A DNA stretch of 64,000 bases from Candidatus Proximibacter danicus (GTDB lineage: Bacteria > Pseudomonadota > Gammaproteobacteria > Burkholderiales > Rhodocyclaceae): assembly GCA_016710885.1 (NCBI GenBank), contig JADJUC010000001.1, positions 308,501-372,500 of the forward strand. Reading direction: 5' to 3'. Positions within the stretch are counted from its first letter, which is position 1. Each line of letters starts with the position of its first letter. Of this stretch, positions 50,558 through 60,189 are shown one piece after another. The notes below the pieces were generated by a model, which saw nothing but the letters and a program-made list of their open reading frames with translations, was not told the origin of the DNA and ran no database searches. Made by a program: the position numbers and the translations under genes.

Positions 50558-51091
50558 ATGAAGTTCCTTTTCGATCTCTTTCCCGTCATCCTGTTTTTCG
50601 CCGCCTACAAGTTTTCGGGCATATTCGTTGCCACCGGCGTCGCCATCGTTGCGACCTTTGCCCAGATCGGCTGGGTCTGGTTCCGCCACCGCAAAGTAGA
50701 CACCATGCTCTGGGTCAGCCTCGTGCTGATTACCGTTTTTGGCGGCGCCACCCTGCTGCTGCAGGACAAGACCTTCATCCAGTGGAAACCGACCGTGCTC
50801 TACTGGCTGTTCGCGACCATCCTTGCCGGCAGCGTCATGTTCAAGAAAAAGAACCTGATGAAAAGCCTGCTGTCCGAGCAGATGCAGCTCCCGGACCCGG
50901 CTTGGGCGACGATGAATGTCTCGTGGATCGGCTTTTTCATATTCATGGGTATTGCCAATCTTGCCGTGGCATTCAATTTTTCCGAGGACACCTGGGTCAA
51001 TTTCAAGCTTTTTGGTGGCATGGGCCTGATGCTCGCCTTCGTTCTGGTACAGGGAATGCTGCTGTCGAAATACATTGAGGAGAAAGAATGA
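50558..51091 (+). CDS. yciB: Septation protein A family inner-membrane protein YciB
   Basis: This 177-aa polytopic protein (about five helices) starts MKFLFDLFPVILFFAAYKFS, with family marks ITVFGGATLLLQDKTFIQWKPT, KPTVLYWLFA, MKSLLSEQMQLPDPAW and FSEDTWVNFKLFGG. YciB (IspZ) influences septation and envelope integrity in enterobacteria and Shigella. The start at 50558 is the first ATG of the family region; the longer open frame reading in from the left is antisense to the regulator gene. Overlaps the YciI gene by 4 bases. Confidence 0.94.
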   Translation: MKFLFDLFPVILFFAAYKFSGIFVATGVAIVATFAQIGWVWFRHRKVDTMLWVSLVLITVFGGATLLLQDKTFIQWKPTVLYWLFATILAGSVMFKKKNLMKSLLSEQMQLPDPAWATMNVSWIGFFIFMGIANLAVAFNFSEDTWVNFKLFGGMGLMLAFVLVQGMLLSKYIEEKE

Positions 51092-51393
51092 TGTTCTACG
51101 TCATCATCGGCGAAGACCGCGCCGGCACGCTTGACCAGCGCATGGCCGCCCGCCCCGACCACGTTGCCCGCCTGCAGGCCCTGCAGGCTCAAGGCAAGCT
51201 GCTGCTGGCTGGCCCCTGCCCGGCCATCGACTCGCCAGATCCTGGCCCGGCCGGGTTTATCGGCAGCATCATCATTGCCGAATTCGCCTCGCTCGATGCA
51301 GCACGGACCTGGGCCGATGCCGACCCCTATGTGGCTGCGGGTGTCTATGAAAAAGTGACCGTCAAGCCGTTCAAGAAGGTCTTGCCTGCCTGA
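51088..51393 (+). CDS. YciI family protein
   Basis: This 101-aa YciI-like (YCII) domain protein is MMFYVIIGEDRAGTLDQRMA, then ARPDHVARLQALQAQGKLLL, GFIGSIIIAEFASLDAARTW and ADADPYVAAGVYEKVTVKPF. This ferredoxin-like fold has a His-Asp pair (PDH...ADPY) proposed to be catalytic, as in muconolactone isomerase-like enzymes, but no reaction is known. The yciB-YciI-bolA order with short overlaps is typical of the neighbourhood in betaproteobacteria. Confidence 0.9.
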   Translation: MMFYVIIGEDRAGTLDQRMAARPDHVARLQALQAQGKLLLAGPCPAIDSPDPGPAGFIGSIIIAEFASLDAARTWADADPYVAAGVYEKVTVKPFKKVLPA

Positions 51394-51665
51394 TGAATAC
51401 CGCAACCGACATTGAAGCGCTTTTGCGCGAACGGCTGGCACCGCTCGACCCACTACGCTTCGAACTTGCCGATGATTCCCACCTGCACGCTGGCCATGCC
51501 GGTGCGCGCGAGGGCGGCCACTACCGGCTACTACTGGTTTCCACCGCCTTCGCCGGCAAAAATACCGTTGCCCGCCACCGCGCCGTTTTCTCGCTGGTCG
51601 GCGACCTGATGCGTACGCGCATCCATGCGCTCGGCATCAAGGCGCTTGCGCCCGAAGAAATATAA
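51393..51665 (+). CDS. BolA family protein
   Basis: This 90-aa BolA-like protein has the core FELADDSHLHAGHAGAREGG (HxGH-type signature), HYRLLLVSTAFAGKNTVARHRAVFSLVGDLM (seen in parts) and a final IHALGIKALAPEE helix. The conserved His residues can coordinate an iron-sulfur cluster together with a monothiol glutaredoxin, so a role in iron-sulfur handling or morphology control is likely. Its start overlaps the YciI stop by one base (TGATG). Confidence 0.92.
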   Translation: MNTATDIEALLRERLAPLDPLRFELADDSHLHAGHAGAREGGHYRLLLVSTAFAGKNTVARHRAVFSLVGDLMRTRIHALGIKALAPEEI

Positions 51666-51724
51666 TCGGAAACTTGCACTTGCCCTTCTCCTTTCACTTC
51701 AGATCGACACAAGGAACGCCATCC

Positions 51725-52528
51725 ATGCACACCCCCTCGAAACTGCTCGTTACCCTGCTTGCCGGTGCCTTTCTTTCGCTCCCGGCGGTATCCGCCGACG
51801 CCACGCCGACCAAGGCTGGCGCAGTTGCCACGGTCAACGGCACGGCCATTCCGCAAAGCACCTTCGATACCTTCTACGCCGAACAAAAGGGCCAGGGGGC
51901 ACCGGATTCAGCGGAGCTGCGCAACGCCGTACGCGAAGAGCTGATCCGCCGCGAAGTGCTCCTGCAGGAAGCGAAGAAGAGTGGGCTGCACAAGACCCCG
52001 GCCGTTGCCTCACAAATGGAAATGGCCCGCCAGGCCGTGCTCATTCGCGCCTACATTCAGGACTACGTGCGCAAGCACCCGATCAGCGATGCACAGCTGA
52101 AGGCTGAATACGAAGCGGTCAAGACCAAGATGGGCGGCACCGAGTACAAGAGCCGCCACATCCTCGTTGAAACCGAAGACCAGGCCAAGGCCATCGTCGA
52201 AAACCTGAAGAAGGGGGCAAAGTTCGACGAACTGGCCAAGCAGTCGAAAGACCCCGGTTCCAAGGAAAATGGCGGCGACCTCGGCTGGAGCGCTGCCGGC
52301 AGCTATGTACCGCCGTTTGCCGAAGCACTGAAAAAGCTCGAAAAGGGCAAGTACACCGAAGCCCCGGTGAAGACCGATTTCGGCTGGCACGTCATCCAGC
52401 TCGAAGACACCCGTCCGCTGGAAGCCCCTGCTTTCGAAGCCATCAAGCCGCAATTGTCGCAACGCGCCAATCAGCAGCAGGTTGAAAAGATGATCGAAGG
52501 TCTGCGCACCAAGGCCAAGGTGCAGTAA
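51725..52528 (+). CDS. Periplasmic peptidyl-prolyl isomerase, PpiC/SurA-type parvulin
   Basis: This 267-aa exported protein has signal MHTPSKLLVTLLAGAFLSLP, with cleavage near VSA-DA. A SurA-like N-terminal helical chaperone part (VATVNGTAIPQSTFDTFYAE) precedes a parvulin domain at about 135-230: YKSRHILVETEDQAKAIVEN, FDELAKQSKDPGSKENGGDLGW and TDFGWHVIQLEDTR. A C-terminal helix (RANQQQVEKMIEGLR) closes the chaperone lobe. It folds or assists outer-membrane and secreted proteins. Last gene of the yciB cluster, followed by a strong terminator. Confidence 0.93.
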   Translation: MHTPSKLLVTLLAGAFLSLPAVSADATPTKAGAVATVNGTAIPQSTFDTFYAEQKGQGAPDSAELRNAVREELIRREVLLQEAKKSGLHKTPAVASQMEMARQAVLIRAYIQDYVRKHPISDAQLKAEYEAVKTKMGGTEYKSRHILVETEDQAKAIVENLKKGAKFDELAKQSKDPGSKENGGDLGWSAAGSYVPPFAEALKKLEKGKYTEAPVKTDFGWHVIQLEDTRPLEAPAFEAIKPQLSQRANQQQVEKMIEGLRTKAKVQ

Positions 52529-52545
52529 GTCGACCCGGTCTCAAG

Positions 52546-52577
52546 AAAAAGGGCGCGGATTTTTCCGCGCCCTTTTT
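52546..52577. terminator. Bidirectional terminator between the PpiC gene and purL
   Basis: The stem GGGCGCGGA (52551-52559) and TCCGCGCCC (52564-52572) is extended by A5 (52546-52550) and T5 (52573-52577). Symmetric flanks let it end both the rightward PpiC transcript and the leftward purL transcript. Confidence 0.9.
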
Positions 52578-52628
52578 GTTTGTCCGCCGAAAGGCTCTGG
52601 CCTCCGGCGTCAATGCCTTGACAAGCGG

Positions 52629-55600
52629 TTATCCCACCCACTTCCGCGCATTGCGGAACATGCGCAGCCAGGGTGAATCTTCCACAAATTGCTCGCCCAT
52701 TTCTTCCGGATGCCAGGACATCTGTACTGTGCGGAAGACGCGCTCGGGGTGCGGCATCATGATCGTGAAACGGCCGTCGGCAGTGGTCACGCCGGTGAGG
52801 CCGTTCGGCGAACCGTTCGGGTTGTACGGGTAGACCTCGGTGGCGTTGCCAGCATTGTCCAGATAGCGCATCGCAGTCAGCACCTTGGCGGCATCGCCAG
52901 TCTCGGAGAAATCGGCGCGGCCTTCGCCGTGCGAAACGACCACCGGCATGCGGCTGCCGGCCATACCGGCAAAGAACAGCGACGGCGATTCCGGCACTTC
53001 GACCATGGTGAAGCGGGCCTCGAACTGTTCGACGCGGTTGCGCACGAAGCGCGGCCAGTGTTCGGCGCCGGGCACCAGCGATTTCAGCGCACTCATCATC
53101 TGGCAGCCGTTGCAGACACCCAGCGCAAAGGTGTCTGGGCGGCCGAAGAAGGCCGAGAATTCGTCGCGGGCACGACCGTTGAAGAGGATGGTGCGCGCCC
53201 AGCCCTGACCGGCGCCGAGCACGTCGCCGTAGGAGAAACCGCCGCAGGCCACCGCCCCCTTGAAGTCCTTGAGGAAGACGCGGCCGGCGAGGATGTCGCT
53301 CATGTGCACATCCACCGCCGTGAAGCCGGCGCGGTCGAAGGCCGCGGCCATTTCGACATGGCCGTTGACGCCCTGCTCGCGCAGGATGGCAACCTGCGGA
53401 CGCGCGCCACCGTTGATGAACGGCACCGCGATGTCTTCCGCCGGATCGTAGGTCAGACTCACCGACAAACCCTTGTCGCTGGCATCGAGAATACGGTCGT
53501 ATTCCTGCTGCGCGCACTCCGGGTTGTCCCTGAGGGACTGCATGCGGAAGCTCGTCTCCGACCAGGCACGCTGCAGTTCGACGCGCTTTTCGCGCAATAC
53601 GGCCTTGGCGTTGCGGATGATACGGACTTCGTCCCAGGGATTCGGGTAACCGATGAACTGCGAACAGGCGCCGAGGCCGGCCGCGCGCAACACGCGCATC
53701 ACCGGCTCGCGGTCGCTGCGACGGATCTGCACGACAGCACCCAGTTCCTCGTTGAACAGCGAGCGCATGAGGATCTCGAAGGAGCGGCCACGAAGCTGGT
53801 CGTGCTTCTTTTCGTTGCCATCGACATCGGCCATCAGCGGGTCGTAGCAGAGACCGTCCATGTCAAGCGAAACGCCGCAATGCGAAGCAAAGGCCATTTC
53901 AGCCACAGTGGCGAAAAGCCCCCCGTCGGCACGGTCGTGGTAGGCAAGCAGCAGGCTTTCCGATGCCAGTTTCTGCACCGCACCGAAGAAAGCCGCCAGA
54001 CGCTGCGGGTCATCGACGTCCGGCGCATCGCTGCCGGTGGCGTTGAACACCTGCGCCAGCGCCGAGCCGCCGAGGCGGTTCTTGCCAGCACCGAGGTCGA
54101 TCAGCAGCAGGTCGGTTTCACCGGCGTCGAGTTTAAGTTGTGGCGTCAGCGTGCGCCGGGCATCGGGGACGCGAGCAAAGGCGGTGACGATCAGCGACAG
54201 CGGTGACACGACCTGTTTCTTCTGGCCCTCGTCCTCCCACGCCGTGCGCATCGACAGCGAATCCTTGCCGACCGGGATCGAGACGCCGATCTTCTGGCAC
54301 AGGTCGGAAACCGCGCGCACCGTGTCAAACAGGCGGGCGTCCTCACCCGGCGTGCCGGCGGCAGCCATCCAGTTGGCCGAGAGCTTGACGTCGCCGAGCT
54401 TGGCGATGTCCGCAGCAGCGATATTGGTCAGTGATTCGCCGACAGCCATGCGGCCCGACGCCGCGGCATCAAGAATGGCCAACGGCGTCCGCTCACCCAT
54501 GGCGAAGGCCTCACCCGTATAGCCTTGAAAACCCATCAGGGTCACGGCCACGTCAGCTACCGGCACCTGCCACGGGCCGACCATCTGATCGCGTGCGGTC
54601 AGGCCGCCGACCGAGCGGTCACCGATGGAGATGAGGAAGGTCTTGTCGGCAACGGCCGGCAGGCGCAACACGCGGTAAGCGGCGTCCTTGAGTTCGACAG
54701 CGGTCGGATCAAAGGCCACCGTCACCGGCGGCAGATGCACGACATCGCGCGTCATGCGCGGCGGCTTGCCGAGGAGCGCGTCCATATCCATATCGACCGG
54801 GTTGTTGCCGAAATGACGGTCGGCAACGATCAGGCGATGCTCGGCCGTGGTTTGGCCCACAACAGCGAACGGGCAGCGCTCGCGCTCGCACAGGTGAGCG
54901 AATTCTTCCAGGCGCGACGGGGGAATCGCCATCACGTAGCGCTCCTGCGCCTCGTTGCACCAGATCTCGGCCGGCGACATGCCCGGCTCTTCGATTTTGA
55001 CTTCGCGCAGTTCGAAATGCGCACCGCAACCGGCACCGTGCGCGAGTTCCGGGAAAGCATTGGAGATGCCGCCGGCGCCAACGTCGTGGATCGACAGGAT
55101 CGGGTTGCCATCGCCCGGTTCAGCAGCATCGCCACGGGGTGCGCCCATTTGCCAGCAGCGGTCGATGACTTCCTGCGCGCGGCGCTGGATTTCCGGGTTG
55201 CCGCGCTGTACGGAGGCAAAATCGAGGTCTTCGGTATTGGTGCCGGTCGTCATCGACGAGGCGGCACCGCCGCCCAGCCCGATCAGCATGCCGGGGCCGC
55301 CGAGTTGAACCAGCAGCGTGCCAGCCGGGAATTCCGGTGCCTTGAACGACTGGTCGGCGCGAATGCTGCCGAGGCCGCCGGCGATCATGATCGGCTTGTG
55401 GTAGCCCTTGACGACGGCGTCGTCACCTTCACCAACCTGCTGCTCGTAGGTGCGGAAGTAGCCAGTCAGGTTCGGGCGGCCGAATTCGTTGTTGAAGGCC
55501 GCAGCACCGATCGGGCCTTCGAGCATGATGTCGAGCGCACTGGCGATGCGCGATGGCTTGCCGATGGTCTTTTCCCACGGCTGCCCGGCATCCGGGATGT

Positions 55601-56618
55601 TCAGGTTGGAGACGGTAAACCCGCACAGGCCGGCCTTCGGCTTCGAGCCGCGGCCGGTGGCACCCTCATCGCGGATCTCGCCGCCGGAACCGGTGGAGGC
55701 CCCCGGGAAAGGCGAAATCGCCGTCGGGTGGTTGTGCGTCTCCACCTTCATCAGGATGTGCGTGCTTTCCTCGCAGTAGCCATAACGGCCGTCGGCGCCC
55801 GGGTAAAAGCGCGGGATCGTTGCGCCTTCAATCACCGAGGCATTGTCGGAATAAGCGACGACCGTCCCTTCCGGGTGCGCCTTGTGCGTTTCGCGGATCA
55901 TGCCGAACAGCGTTTCCGCCCTGGCTTGCCCATCTATCACCCACGAGGCGTTGAAGATCTTGTGCCGGCAGTGCTCGGAGTTGGCCTGCGCAAACATCAT
56001 CAGTTCGACGTCCGACGGGTTACGGGCTGCCTTGGTGAAAATATCGACCAGATAGTCGACCTCATCTTCGGACAGGGCCAAGCCGAGACGACCATTGGCT
56101 TCGACCAGCGCAGCACGGCCGCCGGCCAGCACATCGACGGTCGCCAGCGGCTTTGGTTCGAAATGCCGGAAAAGCTGCGCTGTTTCGTCGAAATCGGCCA
56201 TCACCGATTCGGTCATGCGATCGTGCAGCAGTGCGCCGATCTGCCGAATTTCCCCGGCGGAAAAATCCTTTCCTTCGACGCGGTAAGCGATCCCGCGCTC
56301 AATGCGCTCAACCGATTCGAAGCCGCAGTTCCACGCGATATCGGTGGCCTTCGACGACCACGGCGAGATGGTGCCGATACGCGGCACCACGAGGAACAAG
56401 GTGCCCTTGGCAGAAGCTGCCTCTGACCGCGCCTCCAGCAGGGCCGCGAGCGATTCGCGGGCGTCATCGGCAAGATTGTCGTGAGCCGCAATGAAATGCC
56501 AGTAGTCGGCTTCGACGCCACGAACGCCAGGCACTGCGGCAATCAGTGTCCGGGCCAGGCGTTGCAGGCGAAAGGCAGAAAAAGCGGGCGCGCCGCGAAG
56601 GAAAATGATTTGGGCCAT
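52629..56618 (-). CDS. purL: Phosphoribosylformylglycinamidine synthase (long form)
   Basis: PurL converts FGAR, glutamine and ATP to FGAM in purine synthesis. The 1329-aa long form has all three parts. An N-terminal PurS-like region is followed by a linker. The FGAM synthase core has NSEHCRHKIFNASW, ILMKVETHNHPTAISPFPGASTGSGGEIRDEGATG (seen in segments) and GKPSRIASALDIMLEGPIGA. The C-terminal glutaminase has nucleophile Cys in GVCNGCQMMSALK and the His/Glu of MMPHPERVFR. No frameshift is seen over 4 kb. Monocistronic, with the terminator at 52546-52577. Confidence 0.97.
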   Translation of the reverse strand: MAQIIFLRGAPAFSAFRLQRLARTLIAAVPGVRGVEADYWHFIAAHDNLADDARESLAALLEARSEAASAKGTLFLVVPRIGTISPWSSKATDIAWNCGFESVERIERGIAYRVEGKDFSAGEIRQIGALLHDRMTESVMADFDETAQLFRHFEPKPLATVDVLAGGRAALVEANGRLGLALSEDEVDYLVDIFTKAARNPSDVELMMFAQANSEHCRHKIFNASWVIDGQARAETLFGMIRETHKAHPEGTVVAYSDNASVIEGATIPRFYPGADGRYGYCEESTHILMKVETHNHPTAISPFPGASTGSGGEIRDEGATGRGSKPKAGLCGFTVSNLNIPDAGQPWEKTIGKPSRIASALDIMLEGPIGAAAFNNEFGRPNLTGYFRTYEQQVGEGDDAVVKGYHKPIMIAGGLGSIRADQSFKAPEFPAGTLLVQLGGPGMLIGLGGGAASSMTTGTNTEDLDFASVQRGNPEIQRRAQEVIDRCWQMGAPRGDAAEPGDGNPILSIHDVGAGGISNAFPELAHGAGCGAHFELREVKIEEPGMSPAEIWCNEAQERYVMAIPPSRLEEFAHLCERERCPFAVVGQTTAEHRLIVADRHFGNNPVDMDMDALLGKPPRMTRDVVHLPPVTVAFDPTAVELKDAAYRVLRLPAVADKTFLISIGDRSVGGLTARDQMVGPWQVPVADVAVTLMGFQGYTGEAFAMGERTPLAILDAAASGRMAVGESLTNIAAADIAKLGDVKLSANWMAAAGTPGEDARLFDTVRAVSDLCQKIGVSIPVGKDSLSMRTAWEDEGQKKQVVSPLSLIVTAFARVPDARRTLTPQLKLDAGETDLLLIDLGAGKNRLGGSALAQVFNATGSDAPDVDDPQRLAAFFGAVQKLASESLLLAYHDRADGGLFATVAEMAFASHCGVSLDMDGLCYDPLMADVDGNEKKHDQLRGRSFEILMRSLFNEELGAVVQIRRSDREPVMRVLRAAGLGACSQFIGYPNPWDEVRIIRNAKAVLREKRVELQRAWSETSFRMQSLRDNPECAQQEYDRILDASDKGLSVSLTYDPAEDIAVPFINGGARPQVAILREQGVNGHVEMAAAFDRAGFTAVDVHMSDILAGRVFLKDFKGAVACGGFSYGDVLGAGQGWARTILFNGRARDEFSAFFGRPDTFALGVCNGCQMMSALKSLVPGAEHWPRFVRNRVEQFEARFTMVEVPESPSLFFAGMAGSRMPVVVSHGEGRADFSETGDAAKVLTAMRYLDNAGNATEVYPYNPNGSPNGLTGVTTADGRFTIMMPHPERVFRTVQMSWHPEEMGEQFVEDSPWLRMFRNARKWVG

Positions 56619-56731
56619 GACGGGTACGGCAAAGACAGCGCCGGAAGAGGAAAAGGCAAGGTGCGGATTATAGCCGAGAGCGGCTTGCCGGTCGCCCCGG
56701 ACGGGGTTCGCTGGCAGGGCAAGCGCGGGGA

Positions 56732-58237
56732 TCAGGAAGCGCGAACGACGACCCGGTTGCGTCCGGCCGCTTTGGCCGCATAGAGGGCTGCATCGGCACG
56801 TGCCAGCAGGACATCGACAGACTCGTCCTCTTCCTGGCTCTGGGCGACGCCGATACTGGTGGTAAAACGAACGGTTCCGAGATCGGTATCGATGGCAATT
56901 TTGGCGACCGCAACGCGGATGCGCTCCGCCACCGCTTCCGCCTGATCAACGGCGGTGCTCGGCAGCAGGATGCCGAATTCCTCACCGCCGAGACGGCCGA
57001 TCACGTCCATGCCGCGCAGGCAATCTGTCGCAGCACTCGCAAACATCTTGAGCGCGGCATCGCCTGCCGCATGGCCGTAGCCATCGTTGATCTGCTTGAA
57101 GAAATCAAGATCGAGGACCATCAGCGACAGCGGCGCCTTGTAGCGCCGGCCGCGGGCAAACTCGTGATAAAGCAGGGAGAGAAAGTGATGGCGATTATTA
57201 ATCCCGGTCATCAGGTCGGTCGTCGCCAGATGCTGCAGTTCGGCCGTGCGCACCGACAGTTCGTGCAACACCCGCGTCAAGCGCCATGCTGCCAGCAAGG
57301 CGAAGATGCTGACACCGACGCCAAGCAGGGCGATAACCAGCATTTGCCGACGCCAAGCCTCAAAGACATCGCCTGCCGCCGTCGAAACCACAGTGACCAG
57401 AGGGAAATCGCTGAGTACCGAGTAAGCGACATATTTTTCCATCGCATCGGTCGCTGTCCGGTCCAGTTTTGCAAACCCCCGCTCCGCACGCGGCAGGAAT
57501 TCGCGGTAAAGCTGGCCACCGACAAGCGACTTGCCGATCAGACGCTCGTCGTGAGGCGCCCTTGCCAGCAAAGTACCGTCGCGGCGCACAAGCACGATGG
57601 CACCGTTAGGGCGGATACGCTCTTCCTCATAAAGGGCCAGCAGGGCCGACAGTTCGACAGAAGCCACCACGGCCGCAACCCCTTTTTGCGGATGTGTCAG
57701 CCGCTGGGCAACCGGAATTCCCCAGGTGCCACTAGCGCTGCTGACCTGCGGAGCCCCAATGAAGAAGCGCCCCGAATCACCGCCCATGGCGAAACGAAAA
57801 TAATCCGTATCGCCGATCGCCAAGGCGGGGGGAGGCGCCGCCGCTTTCGCCAGCAAGGGGAACACCTGTCCGGCTTCACTCGCCAGCTGAATATCGATAG
57901 CGCGATCAGTGCGCTCACGGAAATTCTCGACCAGACGCAAAAAGCGCCGGTCACTGCGCGGATCGGCACCGGGGTTGTCGGTGATCCACTGATCGGCAAC
58001 GCCGAGGAACACGCCGATCATCGCAAATTGCCGACGCGTCTGCTCGCCGACAGCATGATCCATGCGCCGGAGAACCTGCTCGGTCCCTTGCAGGATCTCC
58101 GCCCGGGAGCTGACGGCCCAGTAGGCGACAAACGCCCAGAGGAAGCTGAGGAACAGCACCACGGTCAGGACAATAACCCCCTTGGGTTGCTTGCCGCTGG
58201 CCAAAAAATTGCTGTTGATCGAATCTGGAATGCTCAT
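56732..58237 (-). CDS. Membrane-bound diguanylate cyclase with Cache-type sensor
   Basis: This 501-aa c-di-GMP synthase has a first membrane helix at about 20-42 (GVIVLTVVLFLSFLWAFVAYW) and a periplasmic dCache-like sensor at about 45-290 (DTDYFRFAMGGDSGRFFIGAPQVS, seen in segments). A second helix lies at about 300-320 (MLVIALLGVGVSIFALLAAW). The GGDEF domain begins TTDLMTGINNRHHFLSLL. The active site is GGEEF at 417-421, and the inhibitory site RGMD at 408-411 is intact. No PAS domain or EAL. Stands alone between purL and cnoX. Confidence 0.93.
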   Translation of the reverse strand: MSIPDSINSNFLASGKQPKGVIVLTVVLFLSFLWAFVAYWAVSSRAEILQGTEQVLRRMDHAVGEQTRRQFAMIGVFLGVADQWITDNPGADPRSDRRFLRLVENFRERTDRAIDIQLASEAGQVFPLLAKAAAPPPALAIGDTDYFRFAMGGDSGRFFIGAPQVSSASGTWGIPVAQRLTHPQKGVAAVVASVELSALLALYEEERIRPNGAIVLVRRDGTLLARAPHDERLIGKSLVGGQLYREFLPRAERGFAKLDRTATDAMEKYVAYSVLSDFPLVTVVSTAAGDVFEAWRRQMLVIALLGVGVSIFALLAAWRLTRVLHELSVRTAELQHLATTDLMTGINNRHHFLSLLYHEFARGRRYKAPLSLMVLDLDFFKQINDGYGHAAGDAALKMFASAATDCLRGMDVIGRLGGEEFGILLPSTAVDQAEAVAERIRVAVAKIAIDTDLGTVRFTTSIGVAQSQEEDESVDVLLARADAALYAAKAAGRNRVVVRAS

Positions 58238-58387
58238 TTGACGGAATAGTAACGCGAATTGATGGCGTCGGCATTACGCTCCTGCCAACATAAGCGCCTT
58301 CCGTAGCGCCGCCGGCAACATGGCCGGCGGCTCGTTCGCTGCGGTTCTGCGCCATAATCGCGCTTTACGCTATTCAGGATCGAGAAC

Positions 58388-59239
58388 ATGAGCGAATTTT
58401 CCTACGACGTCGGTATCGATAATTTCGAGGCAGGCGTCCTCCAGGCCTCCCAAAACGTGCCGGTCGTGGTCGATTTCTGGGCTCCGTGGTGTCAGCCCTG
58501 CCAGACCTTGAAGCCGATGCTGGAAAAACTGGCCGAGGAATATGGTGGCCGTTTCCTGCTGGCCAAGGTCAATTCCGATGAAAACCCGGAGATATCGCAG
58601 CAATTCGGCGTACGCAGCATCCCCACCGTCAAGGTCGTCTTCCAAGGGCGCATCGTCGATGAATTCACCGGCGCCAAGCCGGAGAGCGAACTGCGTGCCT
58701 TCATTGATCGCCTGACCCCGTCACCCGCCGAACCGCTACGCGCTGAAGCCGCGGCACTGCTGGCCGCAGGCAAGCAGGAAGAAGCGCTGGCGACGCTGGT
58801 GCACGCCAGCCAGCTCGACCCGAAGAACGAAGCGGTGCGCCTCGATGGCATCGAAATTCTGCTCACCCTTGGTCGCAACGACGAAGCGGGCACCCTGCTC
58901 GGCAGCGACTTCAGCCAGTTGGCCGACCGTGCCCAGGCCCTGCGCGCGCGCCTGGCGCTGGCCAGTGAAAAAATCGACACGACGGAACTCGACGCACGCC
59001 TTGACGCCAACCCGAACGATCATGAAGCACGCCTGGAGCGCTCACGCGCACTGGCGGCTGCCAGCCGCTACCGTGAAGCCTTTGAAGACGCCATGGCAGT
59101 CGTTCACCGCGATCGCTTCTTCAACGAAGGCGCCGGTCGCAAGGCGCTGCTGCAACTCTTTGAAGTGCTTTCCGGCAGCGAGCAGTACGACGACCTGGTC
59201 CGCGAGTATCGCCGCGCCCTCTCTGCCGCGCTGAACTGA
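58388..59239 (+). CDS. cnoX: Thioredoxin-like chaperedoxin CnoX (YbbN)
   Basis: This 283-aa protein has a thioredoxin domain at 1-110 with the active site WAPWCQPC (Cys35 and Cys38), followed by a tetratricopeptide region. CnoX protects proteins from oxidation and passes clients to GroEL or DnaK in E. coli. Many CnoX proteins lack one or both active Cys; here both are kept, so redox activity is likely. Repeat-like helices include AALLAAGKQEEALATLVHAS and LERSRALAAASRYREAFEDA. Start at the ATG 58388. Confidence 0.92.
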   Translation: MSEFSYDVGIDNFEAGVLQASQNVPVVVDFWAPWCQPCQTLKPMLEKLAEEYGGRFLLAKVNSDENPEISQQFGVRSIPTVKVVFQGRIVDEFTGAKPESELRAFIDRLTPSPAEPLRAEAAALLAAGKQEEALATLVHASQLDPKNEAVRLDGIEILLTLGRNDEAGTLLGSDFSQLADRAQALRARLALASEKIDTTELDARLDANPNDHEARLERSRALAAASRYREAFEDAMAVVHRDRFFNEGAGRKALLQLFEVLSGSEQYDDLVREYRRALSAALN

Positions 59240-59276
59240 TCTTCGCCCCACGGAAAGCAAGCACGGGCAGCGTCGC

Positions 59277-60179
59277 GTGAAGCTCTATTACACCGACGTT
59301 TTTGTCCTGCCGCTGCCGCCGGGACACCGTTTTCCGATGGAAAAATATTCCCGCTTGCGCCAGCGACTGCTGGCCAGCGGCGAATTCAGCATCGACGATT
59401 TCGCGACGCCCGCAGCGGCCACCGCCGCAGAACTGGAGCGAGCGCACCACCCCGCCTATGTCCAGCGCGTCACCCGTGGTGAGCTCAGCCCCGCCGAAGT
59501 CAAACGCATCGGTTTTCCGTGGAGCCCCGGCATGGTCGAGCGCTCACTGCGCTCCGCTGGTGCCACCCTTGCCGCCTGTCGCACCGCCCTTGCACATGGC
59601 TGCGCGGCCAACCTCGCTGGCGGCACGCACCATGCCCACAGCGACCGTGGTGAAGGCTTCTGCGTTTTCAACGATGCCGCCGTCGCCGCCCGCGCCGTGC
59701 AGGCCGAAGGACTTGCCCAGCGCATCGCCATCATCGACTGCGACGTCCATCAGGGCAACGGCACCGCTGCCATCCTCAACGGCGACGACAGCATCTTTAC
59801 CTTCTCGATCCACGGCGCCCGCAATTTCCCCTTCAAGAAAGAATGCAGCGACCTCGATATCGAACTGCCGGATGGCACCGGCGATGATGCCTATCTCGCC
59901 GCACTCGACGCCGGGCTGGAAGAAACGCTGGCGCGCAACCAGCCCGATCTCGCCATTTACCTCGCCGGCGCCGACCCTTATGCCGGCGACCGGCTGGGGC
60001 GTCTGAGTCTGAGCTTTTCCGGGCTGGAAGCACGCGACCGGCGCGTACTGGAGACCTGTCGCACACGCGGCGTTCCTGTCGCGCTGGCCATGGCTGGCGG
60101 CTATGCCCAGCCCATCGACGACACCGTCGACATCCACGCGACAACGGTGATTACGGCAAAGCACTGCTTCTTTGGCTAG
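59277..60179 (+). CDS. Histone deacetylase family (class II-like) amidohydrolase
   Basis: This 300-aa arginase/deacetylase-fold enzyme begins MKLYYTDVFVLPLPPGHRFP, then MEKYSRLRQRLLASG. The catalytic His pair is in GGTHHAHSDRGEGFCVFND, the zinc ligands in IDCDVHQGNGTA and AGADPYAGDRLGRLSLS, and the FSIHGARNFPF loop is present. Bacterial members deacetylate small molecules such as acetoin-related compounds or polyamines; the substrate here is unknown. Start is GTG at 59277. It lies 10 bases before the nnr start, so the two are probably co-transcribed. Confidence 0.9.
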   Translation: MKLYYTDVFVLPLPPGHRFPMEKYSRLRQRLLASGEFSIDDFATPAAATAAELERAHHPAYVQRVTRGELSPAEVKRIGFPWSPGMVERSLRSAGATLAACRTALAHGCAANLAGGTHHAHSDRGEGFCVFNDAAVAARAVQAEGLAQRIAIIDCDVHQGNGTAAILNGDDSIFTFSIHGARNFPFKKECSDLDIELPDGTGDDAYLAALDAGLEETLARNQPDLAIYLAGADPYAGDRLGRLSLSFSGLEARDRRVLETCRTRGVPVALAMAGGYAQPIDDTVDIHATTVITAKHCFFG

Positions 60180-60189
60180 AATCCCTCAC

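Noticed and set aside
54525..56426. 633-codon plus-strand frame opposite purL
   Set aside because: Antisense shadow of purL; purL is complete and conserved along the whole interval.
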